Shown here piece after piece: positions 10,220-18,638 of a stretch of 64,000 nt of DNA. Made by a program: the position numbers and the translations under genes. Source of the DNA: Eoetvoesiella caeni (GTDB taxonomy: Bacteria > Pseudomonadota > Gammaproteobacteria > Burkholderiales > Burkholderiaceae_B); the NCBI RefSeq assembly GCF_003315175.1, contig NZ_QNRQ01000002.1, positions 400,666-464,665 of the forward strand. The letters run 5' to 3'. Numbering within the stretch: position 1 is the stretch's first letter; each line of letters starts with the position of its first letter. Under the pieces are notes generated by a model, which was given only the letters and a program-made list of their open reading frames with translations, did not search any database and was not told the origin of the DNA.

Positions 10220-11205
10220 GCGGCACCTCCTGCAATGGAAACCGCCCGCACGATGGCGCGTTGCGCCAGTGCAATTTTGAATTCATTACCCGAGTATGCT
10301 TTGGCGCCTTGCGTGGCAAGTGCCGCGGCGTCTCTTAACGCGTTGGTCGACAGAGCTTTGCCGGTAAGCATCTGTTCCGTCGCTGTTGCGCGCCACGGCT
10401 TGTGGGCCACGCCGCCCAGGGCGATGTGGATGGTTTGTACAGTACCGTTATCTATCTGCAAGCCGACGCCCACAGATACCAGGGCAAAGGCGTAGCTCGC
10501 ACGATCGCGAATCTTCAAATAGTGCGCATGCTCGGCAAAAATCGGCGCAGGCAAGTCGATGGCTGTAATCAATTCGCCGGGCTCGAGCGTGGTATCCCGT
10601 TCGGGATGTTCGCCCGGCAGGCGATGGAACTGTTCGATCGGAATCGTGCGCTCGCCTTGAGGGCCGGCCACCCGAATCACGGCGTCCAGCGCCGCCATGG
10701 CGACGTTCATGTCGGACGGATTGGTGGCAATGCATTGGCTGCTGGCGCCCAGGATTGCATGGATCCGATTGTTGCCTTCGATCGCCGCGCAGCCGCTGCC
10801 GGGCACGCGCTTGTTGCAATGGGGAAAGGCCGTGTCGTAGAAATAATAGCAGCGCGTGCGTTGCATCAGGTTGCCGCCCATGGTTGCCATATTGCGCAAC
10901 TGGGCGCTGGCGCCCGCCAGGATGGCTTGCGACAAAAGCGGGTAGTGCGCGCGCACCATGGGATGGTTGGCGGCGTCGCTGTTGGGCACGGCCGCGCCGA
11001 TTCGCAGGCCGCCTCCCGGTAGCTCTGTAATGCTGTTCAATCCTTCGACGTGGTTGATGTCGATCAGCGCACGTGGTGCCGCTACGCCGCCTTTCATCAA
11101 GTCCAGCAGGTTTGTGCCGCCGCCTATGTAGGCGGCGTCCGGCTGCCGGCCCGCGCTTAGTGCGGCGTCTACGTCGCTTGTGCGTTCGTAAGTGACGGTC
11201 TGCAT
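10216..11205 (-). CDS. paoB: Aldehyde oxidoreductase FAD-binding subunit (PaoB-like)
   Basis: FAD subunit of the PaoABC-type enzyme, 329 residues. The FAD-binding loop YIGGGTNLLDLMKGGV is near residues 25-40, and ATMGGNLMQRTRC follows near 105-120. After it comes a Cys-bearing insertion (RCYYFYD, HCNK, GSGC) that in E. coli PaoB holds an extra [4Fe-4S] cluster. This insertion points to the PaoB type rather than ordinary xanthine dehydrogenase medium subunits. It abuts paoA with no gap and overlaps paoC by 4 bp. Confidence 0.9.
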   Translation of the reverse strand: MQTVTYERTSDVDAALSAGRQPDAAYIGGGTNLLDLMKGGVAAPRALIDINHVEGLNSITELPGGGLRIGAAVPNSDAANHPMVRAHYPLLSQAILAGASAQLRNMATMGGNLMQRTRCYYFYDTAFPHCNKRVPGSGCAAIEGNNRIHAILGASSQCIATNPSDMNVAMAALDAVIRVAGPQGERTIPIEQFHRLPGEHPERDTTLEPGELITAIDLPAPIFAEHAHYLKIRDRASYAFALVSVGVGLQIDNGTVQTIHIALGGVAHKPWRATATEQMLTGKALSTNALRDAAALATQGAKAYSGNEFKIALAQRAIVRAVSIAGGAA

Positions 11206-11991
11206 TCAACGCCCCCCGGTTTTTTGGCCGGCCACGGACTGGATGGCGGCAACGATATTGGGATAAGCGCCGCATCGGCAGATATTGCCGCTCATGCGTT
11301 CACGGACCTCCGAGTCGCTTAGCTGGGTTGGCCGTTGGCGTACGTCGCCCGTTGCCGCGCTGGCTTCGCCGGCCTGGAATTCGTCGATCAGTGCGGTGGC
11401 CGAACACAGTTGGCCGGGTGTGCAGAAGCCGCACTGGAAGGCGTCGTTCTCGATGAAGGCCTGTTGCAGCGGGCTAGGGATTTGATTTGACGACAGCCCT
11501 TCAACCGTCGTGATGGCCTCGCCGGCGTGCATGACGGCAAGCGTCAGACAGGCATTGATGCGCCGGCCGTTGGCAATGACGGTACAGGCGCCGCACTGGC
11601 CGCGATCGCAGCCCTTTTTAGTGCCCGTCAGACCTGCATGCTCGCGCAGCGCGTCGAGCAGGGTCGTGCGGGCCTCAAGAAGAAGGTCGAAGGGCCGGCC
11701 GTTCAGCGTCAGCCGGACGGGCTGCAAGGCGCTGCCTGGGGCAGGCAATGGCGCGGAGCCATTTGCGGATGCTGCGACCCGGTCCAGCGCGGCCGATACG
11801 CCGGCGGCGGCGCCGGGCGATCCTTGTGCGCCCGCATTGGCAGATAAGGGCGCGACAGAGACGGCGGCAGCCGCGGCGGTGGATTGCAGGAACCGGCGCC
11901 GGGATGGATCCAGAGAGCTGGCCTCCTGGGGTGAAGGCGGGAATTTTGCGGGATAGAAGGGCCAAGTCTGGCGGGGCGCTTTATGCTGCAT
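11206..11991 (-). CDS. paoA: Aldehyde oxidoreductase [2Fe-2S] subunit with Tat signal (PaoA-like)
   Basis: Electron-transfer subunit of 261 residues. The N-terminus has a twin-arginine signal, SRRRFLQ near residues 30-36 followed by an Ala-rich hydrophobic stretch, so the enzyme is probably periplasmic. The plant-type [2Fe-2S] domain shows CDRGQCGACTV; the second cluster domain shows CGFCTPGQ and CRCGAYPN. First gene of the minus-strand operon paoA-paoB-paoC. GAGGG lies about 9 bp before the ATG. The gene organisation equals that of E. coli paoABC, which detoxifies aromatic aldehydes. Confidence 0.9.
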   Translation of the reverse strand: MQHKAPRQTWPFYPAKFPPSPQEASSLDPSRRRFLQSTAAAAAVSVAPLSANAGAQGSPGAAAGVSAALDRVAASANGSAPLPAPGSALQPVRLTLNGRPFDLLLEARTTLLDALREHAGLTGTKKGCDRGQCGACTVIANGRRINACLTLAVMHAGEAITTVEGLSSNQIPSPLQQAFIENDAFQCGFCTPGQLCSATALIDEFQAGEASAATGDVRQRPTQLSDSEVRERMSGNICRCGAYPNIVAAIQSVAGQKTGGR

Positions 11992-12130
11992 GGTGATGAA
12001 CCCTCAAGGCGGACGCAATGAATGACGGATTCGTTTCGTCAGCAAGTGCGGTGCCGAAGGAAATTACGCCTGAGGGCAAAGGCGGTTGCCGGCCGTTGAA
12101 TATGGCGCGAAGCTGGGGAGGCGTTCTGCG

Positions 12131-12168
12131 CAAAAGAAACGGCCCATTGAGCGATTCCTCAATGGGCC
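12131..12168 (-). terminator. Rho-independent terminator of the gentisate dioxygenase gene
   Basis: A perfect 11-bp stem, GGCCCATTGAG at 12141-12151 and its complement at 12158-12168, closes a 6-base loop. On the minus strand it is followed by GTTTCTTTT. It lies about 50 bp past the stop codon of the minus-strand gene and insulates paoA. The rest of the 11992-12215 spacer shows nothing recognisable. Confidence 0.85.
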
Positions 12169-12215
12169 GGTAACGGTGTTGCGCCTGCCTAGCAGGCGTA
12201 CAGCGAGTCTGTGGT

Positions 12216-13334
12216 TTAACCGATTTGCGTGCGTGCGAAATTCAGGCGTTCCATGATGGGCGCGTCGGAGAAGCGGAACAGGTCGAATTGCGTTTCGGCC
12301 TGCAGCGACCAGGACACCCAGGACGGAATGACGAACATGTCGCCGATGTCGAGCTTGTGCTCGATGCCGCCCAGGACGATGGAACCGCGGCCTTCGAAGA
12401 CTTGAAAGACTGTGGAACCGACTTCGCGGCGGGTGGCGGTGGCTGCGCCGGCGCGGATACGGTGGAATTCGCAGCGGATGGTGGACATGACATCCCCGCC
12501 CGTGGTCGGGTTGATATAGCGCACGGCGGCGTGGCCCGGTTCGACCGTGCCGGGATGGCCTTCGGCTTCAAGCCGCAGTTGTTCGGTAAGCGCACGGTCG
12601 GTGTATTCCCAGCGGTATGCGCCTATGGGCGAACTGGGTGTGTTTTGCAGGCCCGACAGGGGGCGCAGGCCGGGGTGGCACCACAGGCGCTCGCCGCGCG
12701 AATAGTCGGGCGTGGTTTCGTCGGAAAGCTTTTCAGAGCCGAATTCAAAGAAGCCGACATCATTCTGGTACGAAAATGGGATGTCGAGCCCGTCGATCCA
12801 GGCCATGGGGTGGTCGGTTACGTTTTGGTGGCCGTGGAAGTTCCAGCCCGGGGTAAGCAGGAGGTCGCCGCGGCTCATGCGTACGGGGTCGCCGCTGACG
12901 ACGGTCCAGACGCCTTCGCCTTCAACCACGAAACGAAACGCGTTTTGTGCGTGCCGGTGTTCGGGGGCGGTTTCTTTGGGGCCGAGGTATTGAATGGCAG
13001 CCCACAAGGTGGGGCTGATATAGGGCTGGCCGCCAAGGCCGGGATTGGCGAGCCCGATGGCACGGCGTTCGCCGCCGCGGCCTACTGGAACGAGGTCACC
13101 CGAGCGCTTGGCCAAGGGGTAAAGCTGGGACCATTTCCAGACATGGGGCAGGGCCTGCGGCGCCGGATGCACGGGCATCAGCGAACCCAGTTGGGTCCAT
13201 AGCGGCATCAGGTGCAGCGACTCGAAATCGGCGTAAAGCTGGCGCAGTTCTGGGGTGTCTTCCGGAGCCATGACATTGTGAGCGGGAGTTTGCCCGGCCA
13301 CGGGAAGATCGGAGGTGGGGGTTGCAGTCGTCAT
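12216..13334 (-). CDS. gtdA: Gentisate 1,2-dioxygenase
   Basis: Fe(II) bicupin enzyme that opens gentisate (2,5-dihydroxybenzoate) to maleylpyruvate. It has 372 residues. The N-terminal cupin contains EHRHAQNAFRFVVEGEG, giving metal-ligand candidates His126 and His128, and HGHQN near 167-170 supplies the third His. The second cupin (FQVFEGRGSIVLGG) is near 320. The ATG at 13334 is preceded by AAAGGAAG; an in-frame TTG 18 bp upstream is less likely. Maleylpyruvate isomerase and hydrolase genes are not adjacent, and the gene has its own terminator, so it stands alone. The divergent neighbour is a TDT-family transporter. Confidence 0.93.
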   Translation of the reverse strand: MTTATPTSDLPVAGQTPAHNVMAPEDTPELRQLYADFESLHLMPLWTQLGSLMPVHPAPQALPHVWKWSQLYPLAKRSGDLVPVGRGGERRAIGLANPGLGGQPYISPTLWAAIQYLGPKETAPEHRHAQNAFRFVVEGEGVWTVVSGDPVRMSRGDLLLTPGWNFHGHQNVTDHPMAWIDGLDIPFSYQNDVGFFEFGSEKLSDETTPDYSRGERLWCHPGLRPLSGLQNTPSSPIGAYRWEYTDRALTEQLRLEAEGHPGTVEPGHAAVRYINPTTGGDVMSTIRCEFHRIRAGAATATRREVGSTVFQVFEGRGSIVLGGIEHKLDIGDMFVIPSWVSWSLQAETQFDLFRFSDAPIMERLNFARTQIG

Positions 13335-13491
13335 AATGCAGCTTCCTTTCAAAGAAGGCTCAGGCCTTGCGGCAGCCGAGCCAGAGGCGGACAGTAATAC
13401 GATTCTACCTTGCCGATTCCTGATAAGGGCTTAAATACTTTAGCTATTGTGGATTATTATCATCCATAAATATTCCATATAGGCGTGTTCG
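13335..13491. promoter_or_regulatory. Divergent control region with short dyad
   Basis: The 157-bp spacer between the gentisate dioxygenase and transporter genes is A+T-rich from 13425 to 13480. It contains the inverted repeat TGGAT-TATTATC-ATCCA at 13450-13466. This could be an operator for either gene; no regulator gene is directly attached. Weak evidence. Confidence 0.3.
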
Positions 13492-14583
13492 ATGAGCCTG
13501 CGATTTTCTGGTCGCCGTTCGGCGGTGCATTCAGGGCTTCGTCCTGGAAAGGCCAGCGCGCTTGCGGCCATGTCGCCCGCTTATTTCGGCGTGGTCATGG
13601 CGACGGGAATCGTTTCACTGGCGGCGGACATGATGGGCATGGCGTCTTTAGCGCAAGCCTTGTTCGGGCTGAATGTCGTTCTGTATGCAGGTTTGTGGGT
13701 GCTGACGCTCGTTCGGGCGGTGTGTTATTCGCAGCGTTTTTTCAGCGACCTGTTCGACCACGTGCGGGCATGGGGCTTTTTTACTATGGTGGCCGCGTCG
13801 TGCATTCTGGGCGAGCAGTTTCTTGGGCTGGCCGCCAACGAAATCATGGGCTGGGCTTTATGGGCAGTATCGCTGCTTTTGTGGTGTGGGCTTACCTATA
13901 CCGTTTTTGTGGCGCTCATCATCAAGACAAGCAAGCCGTCCATCAGAAGGGGCATTCACGGCGGCTGGCTGCTGGCGGTGGTGGCGACCCAGGCGCTGGC
14001 ATCGCTGACGATTCTGCTGGTGCCGCAAGCCGGCGCGGCCTATAAAGACGGGCTGGCCTTTTTTTCGCTGACGATGTGGCTGTGGGGCGGCATGTTGTAT
14101 ATCTGGATGGCCGCGCTGATTTTTTATCGGGATATGTTTTTTCGTTTCGCTCCGGCCGACCTGGTGCCGCCCTACTGGATCAATATGGGCGCGATGGCGA
14201 TTTCGGCATTGACGGGGACTTCTTTGATCACCCTTGCCGCCCAGGTGCCCTATTTGACGGAATTTGCGGGATTCCTCAAGGGCTTTACTGTTTTGTTCTG
14301 GGCCACCGGCACTTGGTGGATACCCATGCTGGTTGTGCTGGAGTTATGGCGCCATGGCTACAAGCATTTTCCCTTGAAGTACGACGCCCTTTATTGGGGT
14401 GCGGTCTTTCCTTTGGGCATGTACGCGGCCAGCACGCATCAAGTGGGCGCGGCGCTGGGGCTCGATTTTCTACGGCCCATCGCCACGGTATTTCTATATC
14501 TGGCGCTGGCGGCCTGGGCGCTTACTTTTGCGGCATGGGTCGTAACTGCAGCGCGCCGGCTGCGACGCAGCCCTTGGCTTTGA
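13492..14583 (+). CDS. TDT-family transporter (TehA/SLAC1-like)
   Basis: 363 residues with about ten hydrophobic segments, starting at SPAYFGVVMATGIVSLAAD near residue 28, a motif found at the start of TehA/Mae1/SLAC1-type tellurite-resistance/dicarboxylate transporters. Later family stretches include PYWINMGAMAISALTGT and ATGTWWIPMLVVLELW. Such proteins form anion channels or dicarboxylate carriers. Beside gentisate dioxygenase, uptake of an aromatic acid or export of a ring-cleavage product is conceivable but unproven. An alternative start is the Met at 13570, just before the first family motif. Confidence 0.85.
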   Translation: MSLRFSGRRSAVHSGLRPGKASALAAMSPAYFGVVMATGIVSLAADMMGMASLAQALFGLNVVLYAGLWVLTLVRAVCYSQRFFSDLFDHVRAWGFFTMVAASCILGEQFLGLAANEIMGWALWAVSLLLWCGLTYTVFVALIIKTSKPSIRRGIHGGWLLAVVATQALASLTILLVPQAGAAYKDGLAFFSLTMWLWGGMLYIWMAALIFYRDMFFRFAPADLVPPYWINMGAMAISALTGTSLITLAAQVPYLTEFAGFLKGFTVLFWATGTWWIPMLVVLELWRHGYKHFPLKYDALYWGAVFPLGMYAASTHQVGAALGLDFLRPIATVFLYLALAAWALTFAAWVVTAARRLRRSPWL

Positions 14584-14649
14584 GTGCTGGCGCATGCACG
14601 GCTTCTTTGCCGGTTCTTGCGGTGGACATGCCGGCCATGGAAGACCGCC

Positions 14650-15117
14650 TTAGCGGGATCCCAACGAGGCGATGTTGTTATAAATTTTCACGAGCAGCCG
14701 CTTGAGCATTACGACTTCGTTTGGCGAGATATTTGCCAGGGCAATTCTTTCGTAAAGGTCGGCCAAGGGGGCGATGCGGACGGCCAGGTCTTTTCCTGCC
14801 TCTTGTAGCATGACGTTGACCGAGCGCTTGTCCGTTTCCCCCGGCTTTCTTATGACCAAGCCTTTCTTTTCCATCGAAGCGACCAGCCTGGACAGGGTCG
14901 AGATGTCGATGGATGTGTATTCGGCAAGATGGGTCATGCGCTGGGCGTCTGTGCGCAGCAGCGATGCAATGACGCGCCACATCGGCAAGGTCAGGTTGAA
15001 CTTGACCAGCTCATGGGAAAAAGTTTCGCCGATGCGCACCCCGGCCCTGTTCAGCAGGTAGGGTACGGCTTTCTCAAGCGCATAGTCGTCTAGGTTGAAC
15101 TGGCTCTCGGCTTTCAT
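14650..15117 (-). CDS. MarR-family transcriptional regulator
   Basis: 155 residues with the MarR winged helix: LTLPMWRVIASLLRTD, DISTLSRLVASMEKKGLV, then the wing KPGETDKRSVNVMLQEAG. MarR proteins usually repress catabolic or efflux genes until an aromatic ligand binds. It lies on the same strand as, and after, the HAAT importer genes, and may control the importer, flavin reductase and monooxygenase cluster between 15 and 23 kb. Palindromic A+T-rich sites at 20543-20764 are candidate operators. Confidence 0.9.
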   Translation of the reverse strand: MKAESQFNLDDYALEKAVPYLLNRAGVRIGETFSHELVKFNLTLPMWRVIASLLRTDAQRMTHLAEYTSIDISTLSRLVASMEKKGLVIRKPGETDKRSVNVMLQEAGKDLAVRIAPLADLYERIALANISPNEVVMLKRLLVKIYNNIASLGSR

Positions 15118-15260
15118 TTTTCAGCTTTCATTGGCGGGTGATCTTCAAATATATTCGGCCTTGGCAAAGTTTACCGGCTTCAAGGCCGACGCGGGCCGGA
15201 TGCGGCTTTGCGCGGGATGGACACGCCGTATTGGGACTGTGTTGGAAAGCCATATTGCCT

Positions 15261-15950
15261 TTATACGCCCAGGTGCCGCTGACTAAGCTCGGGATGAGCC
15301 TGTAGCTGCGCGCTGCTTCCTTGCCAGATTACCCGGCCTTTTTCAATGATGTAGTGTCGGTCGGCAATTTGAGTCAGGGCATCGATGTTCTTGTCGATGA
15401 TCAGGATGGATTGCCCTCTTTTTTTCAGTTCCCAAATGCATCGCCATATTTCTTCGCGGATCAGCGGGGCCAGTCCTTCGGTGGCTTCGTCAAGGATAAG
15501 CAGCCGCGGATTGGTAAGAAGCGCGCGCGAGATTGCGAGCATTTGCTGTTCGCCGCCCGATAATTGGGCTCCCATGAAACGCCTGCGCTCTTTCAGGCGC
15601 GGAAAAAGCCGGTACACCTCGGATAAAACCCATGGGCCGGGGCCACGCGCGGTAGCCACCAGGTTTTCTTCGACAGTCAGGTTGGGTGTGATCTGCCTGC
15701 CCTCCGGCACCAGGCCGATGCCAAGCCGGCAAATGCGGTAGGGCTGCAGCCCGGCTATGGGCTGCCCATGAAAGCTGATGTGCCCGGCGGTAGGCTGCAC
15801 GATGCCCAGCAGCGTGTGGACGGTAGTGGTCTTGCCCATGCCGTTGCGCCCCAGCATGGTGACGACCTCTCCGCTTTGTATCGACAGCGAGATGCCGAAC
15901 AGCACGCGGCTGCTGCCGTAGCCCGATTCCAGGTTCTCGACGCTAAGCAT
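15261..15950 (-). CDS. livF: HAAT ABC importer ATP-binding protein (LivF-like)
   Basis: Second ATPase of a branched-chain-amino-acid-type importer, 229 residues. Walker A GRNGMGKTT is near residue 36, the signature LSGGEQQMLAISRAL near 135, and Walker B RLLILDEATEGLAP near 155, with the LivF-specific EATEGLAP. I chose MLSVENLESGYGS at 15950. It overlaps livG by 8 bp; the upstream in-frame extension is only livG in another frame. Last gene of the operon. Substrate is probably an aromatic acid, given the genes upstream. Confidence 0.9.
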   Translation of the reverse strand: MLSVENLESGYGSSRVLFGISLSIQSGEVVTMLGRNGMGKTTTVHTLLGIVQPTAGHISFHGQPIAGLQPYRICRLGIGLVPEGRQITPNLTVEENLVATARGPGPWVLSEVYRLFPRLKERRRFMGAQLSGGEQQMLAISRALLTNPRLLILDEATEGLAPLIREEIWRCIWELKKRGQSILIIDKNIDALTQIADRHYIIEKGRVIWQGSSAQLQAHPELSQRHLGV

Positions 15951-16713
15951 GCTGGAATCCTTTTTCTTCTTGCTTGGCGCCCAGGTAGGCTTTCTGGACT
16001 TCGGCGTTGGCGCGGATCTCGTCAACGGTGCCGGTTGCTATTACGGTTCCGTACACCAGGACGGACACCCTGTCGGCCAGGCTGAATATTGCGTTCATAT
16101 CGTGTTCGATAAGCAGGATGGTGTGATGCTGTTTAAGTGTTTCAAGCAGTTGGATGATTTGCGCGCTGTCTTCTATGCCCATGCCGGCCAGCGGCTCATC
16201 CAGCAACAGCAGTTCGGGTTCCGAAGCCAGCGCCATGGCGATTTCCAGTTGCCGTTGTTCGCCGTGAGCCAGGTTGCTTGCCAGCACGTTGGCGCGCGAC
16301 TGCAGGCCGACGCGGGCCAGCAGGTCGGCCGCCGGCGATCGCAGCGAGGACTCTTTGCGGGCGTTCGACCAGAAATGGAAGCTGTGCCCCTGGTGGGCCT
16401 GCACTGCCAGCATGACATTTTCCAGTGCGGAAAAGCCATTGAATATGGTGGTCATCTGGTAGGACCGGGCGATACCCAGCGCGGTGCGCGCGTAGACCGG
16501 AAGCCCTGTGATGTCCTGCGCCTTGAACCGGATTTTTCCTTCGGTGGGTGCGATTTCGCCGGACAGCTGGTTCATCAATGTGGACTTGCCCGCACCGTTG
16601 GGGCCGATCAGGGCGTGGGTTTCGCCTTTGGCGACCCGCAGATTGAGCGCATTGCTGGCCAGCAGCCCGCCGAAACGCTTGGTCAGATTATCTACTTGCA
16701 ACAGGTCAGTCAT
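15943..16713 (-). CDS. livG: HAAT ABC importer ATP-binding protein (LivG-like)
   Basis: First ATPase of the importer, 256 residues, starting MTDLLQVDNLTKRFGGLLAS. Walker A GPNGAGKST is near residue 38; the LivG-type signature LAHGEQRQLEIAMAL and Walker B ELLLLDEPLAGMG follow. The start ATG overlaps the end of livM by 8 bp and the gene overlaps livF by 8 bp. It pairs with livF to power the LivH/LivM channel. Confidence 0.9.
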   Translation of the reverse strand: MTDLLQVDNLTKRFGGLLASNALNLRVAKGETHALIGPNGAGKSTLMNQLSGEIAPTEGKIRFKAQDITGLPVYARTALGIARSYQMTTIFNGFSALENVMLAVQAHQGHSFHFWSNARKESSLRSPAADLLARVGLQSRANVLASNLAHGEQRQLEIAMALASEPELLLLDEPLAGMGIEDSAQIIQLLETLKQHHTILLIEHDMNAIFSLADRVSVLVYGTVIATGTVDEIRANAEVQKAYLGAKQEEKGFQHA

Positions 16714-17752
16714 TGTCCGCTCCGCGACCGGTAAGCAGGCCATACAGTCCACGGCGCGCGAACAGAACGCCCAGAAGAAGTAGCGGGCCGTATACAAGAT
16801 GCCAATGTTCGGTATAGCCCGACAGGACGTCTTCAAGCCCGAGGATGGCCGCAGCGCCCAGTACAGGTCCCATCAGGTTGCCGGTTCCGCCTATGACGAC
16901 CATGGCGATGATGTCGCTGGACCGGACCCAGTGCATGAACGCCGGGCTGATGAACTTGCCGTGGTTGATCATCAGCGCGCCGGCCAGGCCGGCTATGGCG
17001 CCCGCGATGACGAATGCCGTCAATTTATACCTGAAGCTGGAATAGCCCAGGGCGGCCATCCTTCTTTCGTTTTGCCGGCTGCCGCGCAACACCATGCCGA
17101 AGCGCGAGTTCACCGCGCGGCGCAGGAATATATAAACCAAGGCCAGGATGACGAAGGTGACATAGTAAAAGACGACATGGTCGTTAAGATTGAGCAGCCC
17201 CGAGGTGCTTGACCGTTCGGCCAGGCGCATGCCGTCTTCGCCGCCATAGGCGTCGAGATTGATGAAGAAAAAGTAAATCATCTGCGCAAACGCCAGCGTC
17301 AGCATAATGAAATAAACGCCGCGGGTGCGCAGCGCGATCAGGCCGATGACCAGCGCAACCAGGGCGGACACGAGCATGGCCGCGGGCCAGGTAATGAAGG
17401 CGCTGGTGGTGCTTTGAATGGTGAAGGGCCAGGTCATGAGCGGCACGCCGTTCAGGGCGTGGTCGGACATGATGAGGACGACGTAGGCGCCCACACCGGC
17501 AAAGGCCGCCTGGCCGAAACACACGAGGCCGGCAAAGCCCAGGATGAATCCCAGGCTTACCGCCACAATGCCGAAGATCATGATGCGCGTCAGCAGCGTG
17601 ACATAGAACGGGGTGTCGATAATATGCGCCAGGACCGGGAACAGCGCCAGCATGAGCGCGATTGCGGCAACGAGAACCTGCGGCGGGATTCTTGGAATCG
17701 CCGCGAACCGGCTCAGTGGCTTGAAAAATGGCATTTGCATTAATTTATCCAT
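16706..17752 (-). CDS. livM: HAAT ABC importer permease (LivM-like)
   Basis: Membrane subunit of 348 residues with eight or more hydrophobic segments. The family core LGFILGFAGLVCFGQAAFAG is near residue 68, and the EAA-like loop RNERRMAALGY-type segment (RQNERRMAALGYSSFRYK) near 228. The ATG at 17752 overlaps livH by 8 bp; a second Met at 17737 is possible. Its partner permease is LivH. Confidence 0.88.
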   Translation of the reverse strand: MDKLMQMPFFKPLSRFAAIPRIPPQVLVAAIALMLALFPVLAHIIDTPFYVTLLTRIMIFGIVAVSLGFILGFAGLVCFGQAAFAGVGAYVVLIMSDHALNGVPLMTWPFTIQSTTSAFITWPAAMLVSALVALVIGLIALRTRGVYFIMLTLAFAQMIYFFFINLDAYGGEDGMRLAERSSTSGLLNLNDHVVFYYVTFVILALVYIFLRRAVNSRFGMVLRGSRQNERRMAALGYSSFRYKLTAFVIAGAIAGLAGALMINHGKFISPAFMHWVRSSDIIAMVVIGGTGNLMGPVLGAAAILGLEDVLSGYTEHWHLVYGPLLLLGVLFARRGLYGLLTGRGADND

Positions 17753-18617
17753 TGGCCGGAAACAGTCCTTGAGGACGCCACGACAAAATGGCGGCCATCA
17801 GCAGATAAACGGAAATATCGCCGAACAGCGGCGGAAGCAGCAAGCGGCCGAATGTGTCGATAAGCCCGACCAGTATGGCTGCTGCAAACGCGCCCCGAAA
17901 GGAGCCTATGCCGCCGATGACGACAACGATTAGCGCAAAGATAAGCACGCTTTCGCCCATTCCGGCCTCTACGGCCAGGATCGGAGCCGCCAGCGCGCCG
18001 GCAAGCCCTGCCAGCGCCGCCCCGACGCTGAAAGCGCAAGAGAAAACAAAGTTGACGTTGATTCCGAGCGCGCCGATAAAGGTCCGGTTGCTTGCGCCCG
18101 CCCGCACCAGCATGCCGGTGCGGGTCTTGGCAATGATCAGGTACAGCAGCAGTGCCACCAGCACGCCCACTGCCAGGATGACCAGCCGGATGACCGGGTA
18201 GGAAATGCCAGCGATGACTGGTATGGAAGAATTGAGCGCGCCGGGCAGGGTGACGTTCAGCGGCTGGGGGCCCCAGATGATGCGGGTCAGCTCGTTGAAG
18301 AAAAGAATCAGCCCCAATGTTGCCAGGACCTGGTCCAGGTACGGCCGCCGATAGAACGGCTTGAGCGCCACCCGTTCGAGCAGCGCCCCGATGAACCCGG
18401 TAAGGATTACGGCCAGCAGAACGCTTACCCAGAACGCGCCCACCCTTTGCAGGATGGTGGCGAACAGATAGGCTCCGATCATATAGAAGGAGCCATGCGC
18501 AAGGTTCACGAGGTTCATGATGCCGAACACCAGCGTGAACCCCGCGGCGATCAGGAACAGCATGACGCCGAACTGCAAGCCGTTTAACGTCTGCTCGATG
18601 AACAAGGATATAGTCAT
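17745..18617 (-). CDS. livH: HAAT ABC importer permease (LivH-like)
   Basis: Membrane subunit of 290 residues, beginning MTISLFIEQTLNGLQFGVML. It has the LivH motif FTLVFGIMNLVNLAHGSFYM near residues 27-46 and the coupling stretch VRAGASNRTFIGALGINV near 175. About eight membrane segments. Follows the binding-protein gene after 21 bp in the same operon. Confidence 0.9.
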   Translation of the reverse strand: MTISLFIEQTLNGLQFGVMLFLIAAGFTLVFGIMNLVNLAHGSFYMIGAYLFATILQRVGAFWVSVLLAVILTGFIGALLERVALKPFYRRPYLDQVLATLGLILFFNELTRIIWGPQPLNVTLPGALNSSIPVIAGISYPVIRLVILAVGVLVALLLYLIIAKTRTGMLVRAGASNRTFIGALGINVNFVFSCAFSVGAALAGLAGALAAPILAVEAGMGESVLIFALIVVVIGGIGSFRGAFAAAILVGLIDTFGRLLLPPLFGDISVYLLMAAILSWRPQGLFPANG

Positions 18618-18638
18618 GGCGTTCGTGCGGGGTGTGAG

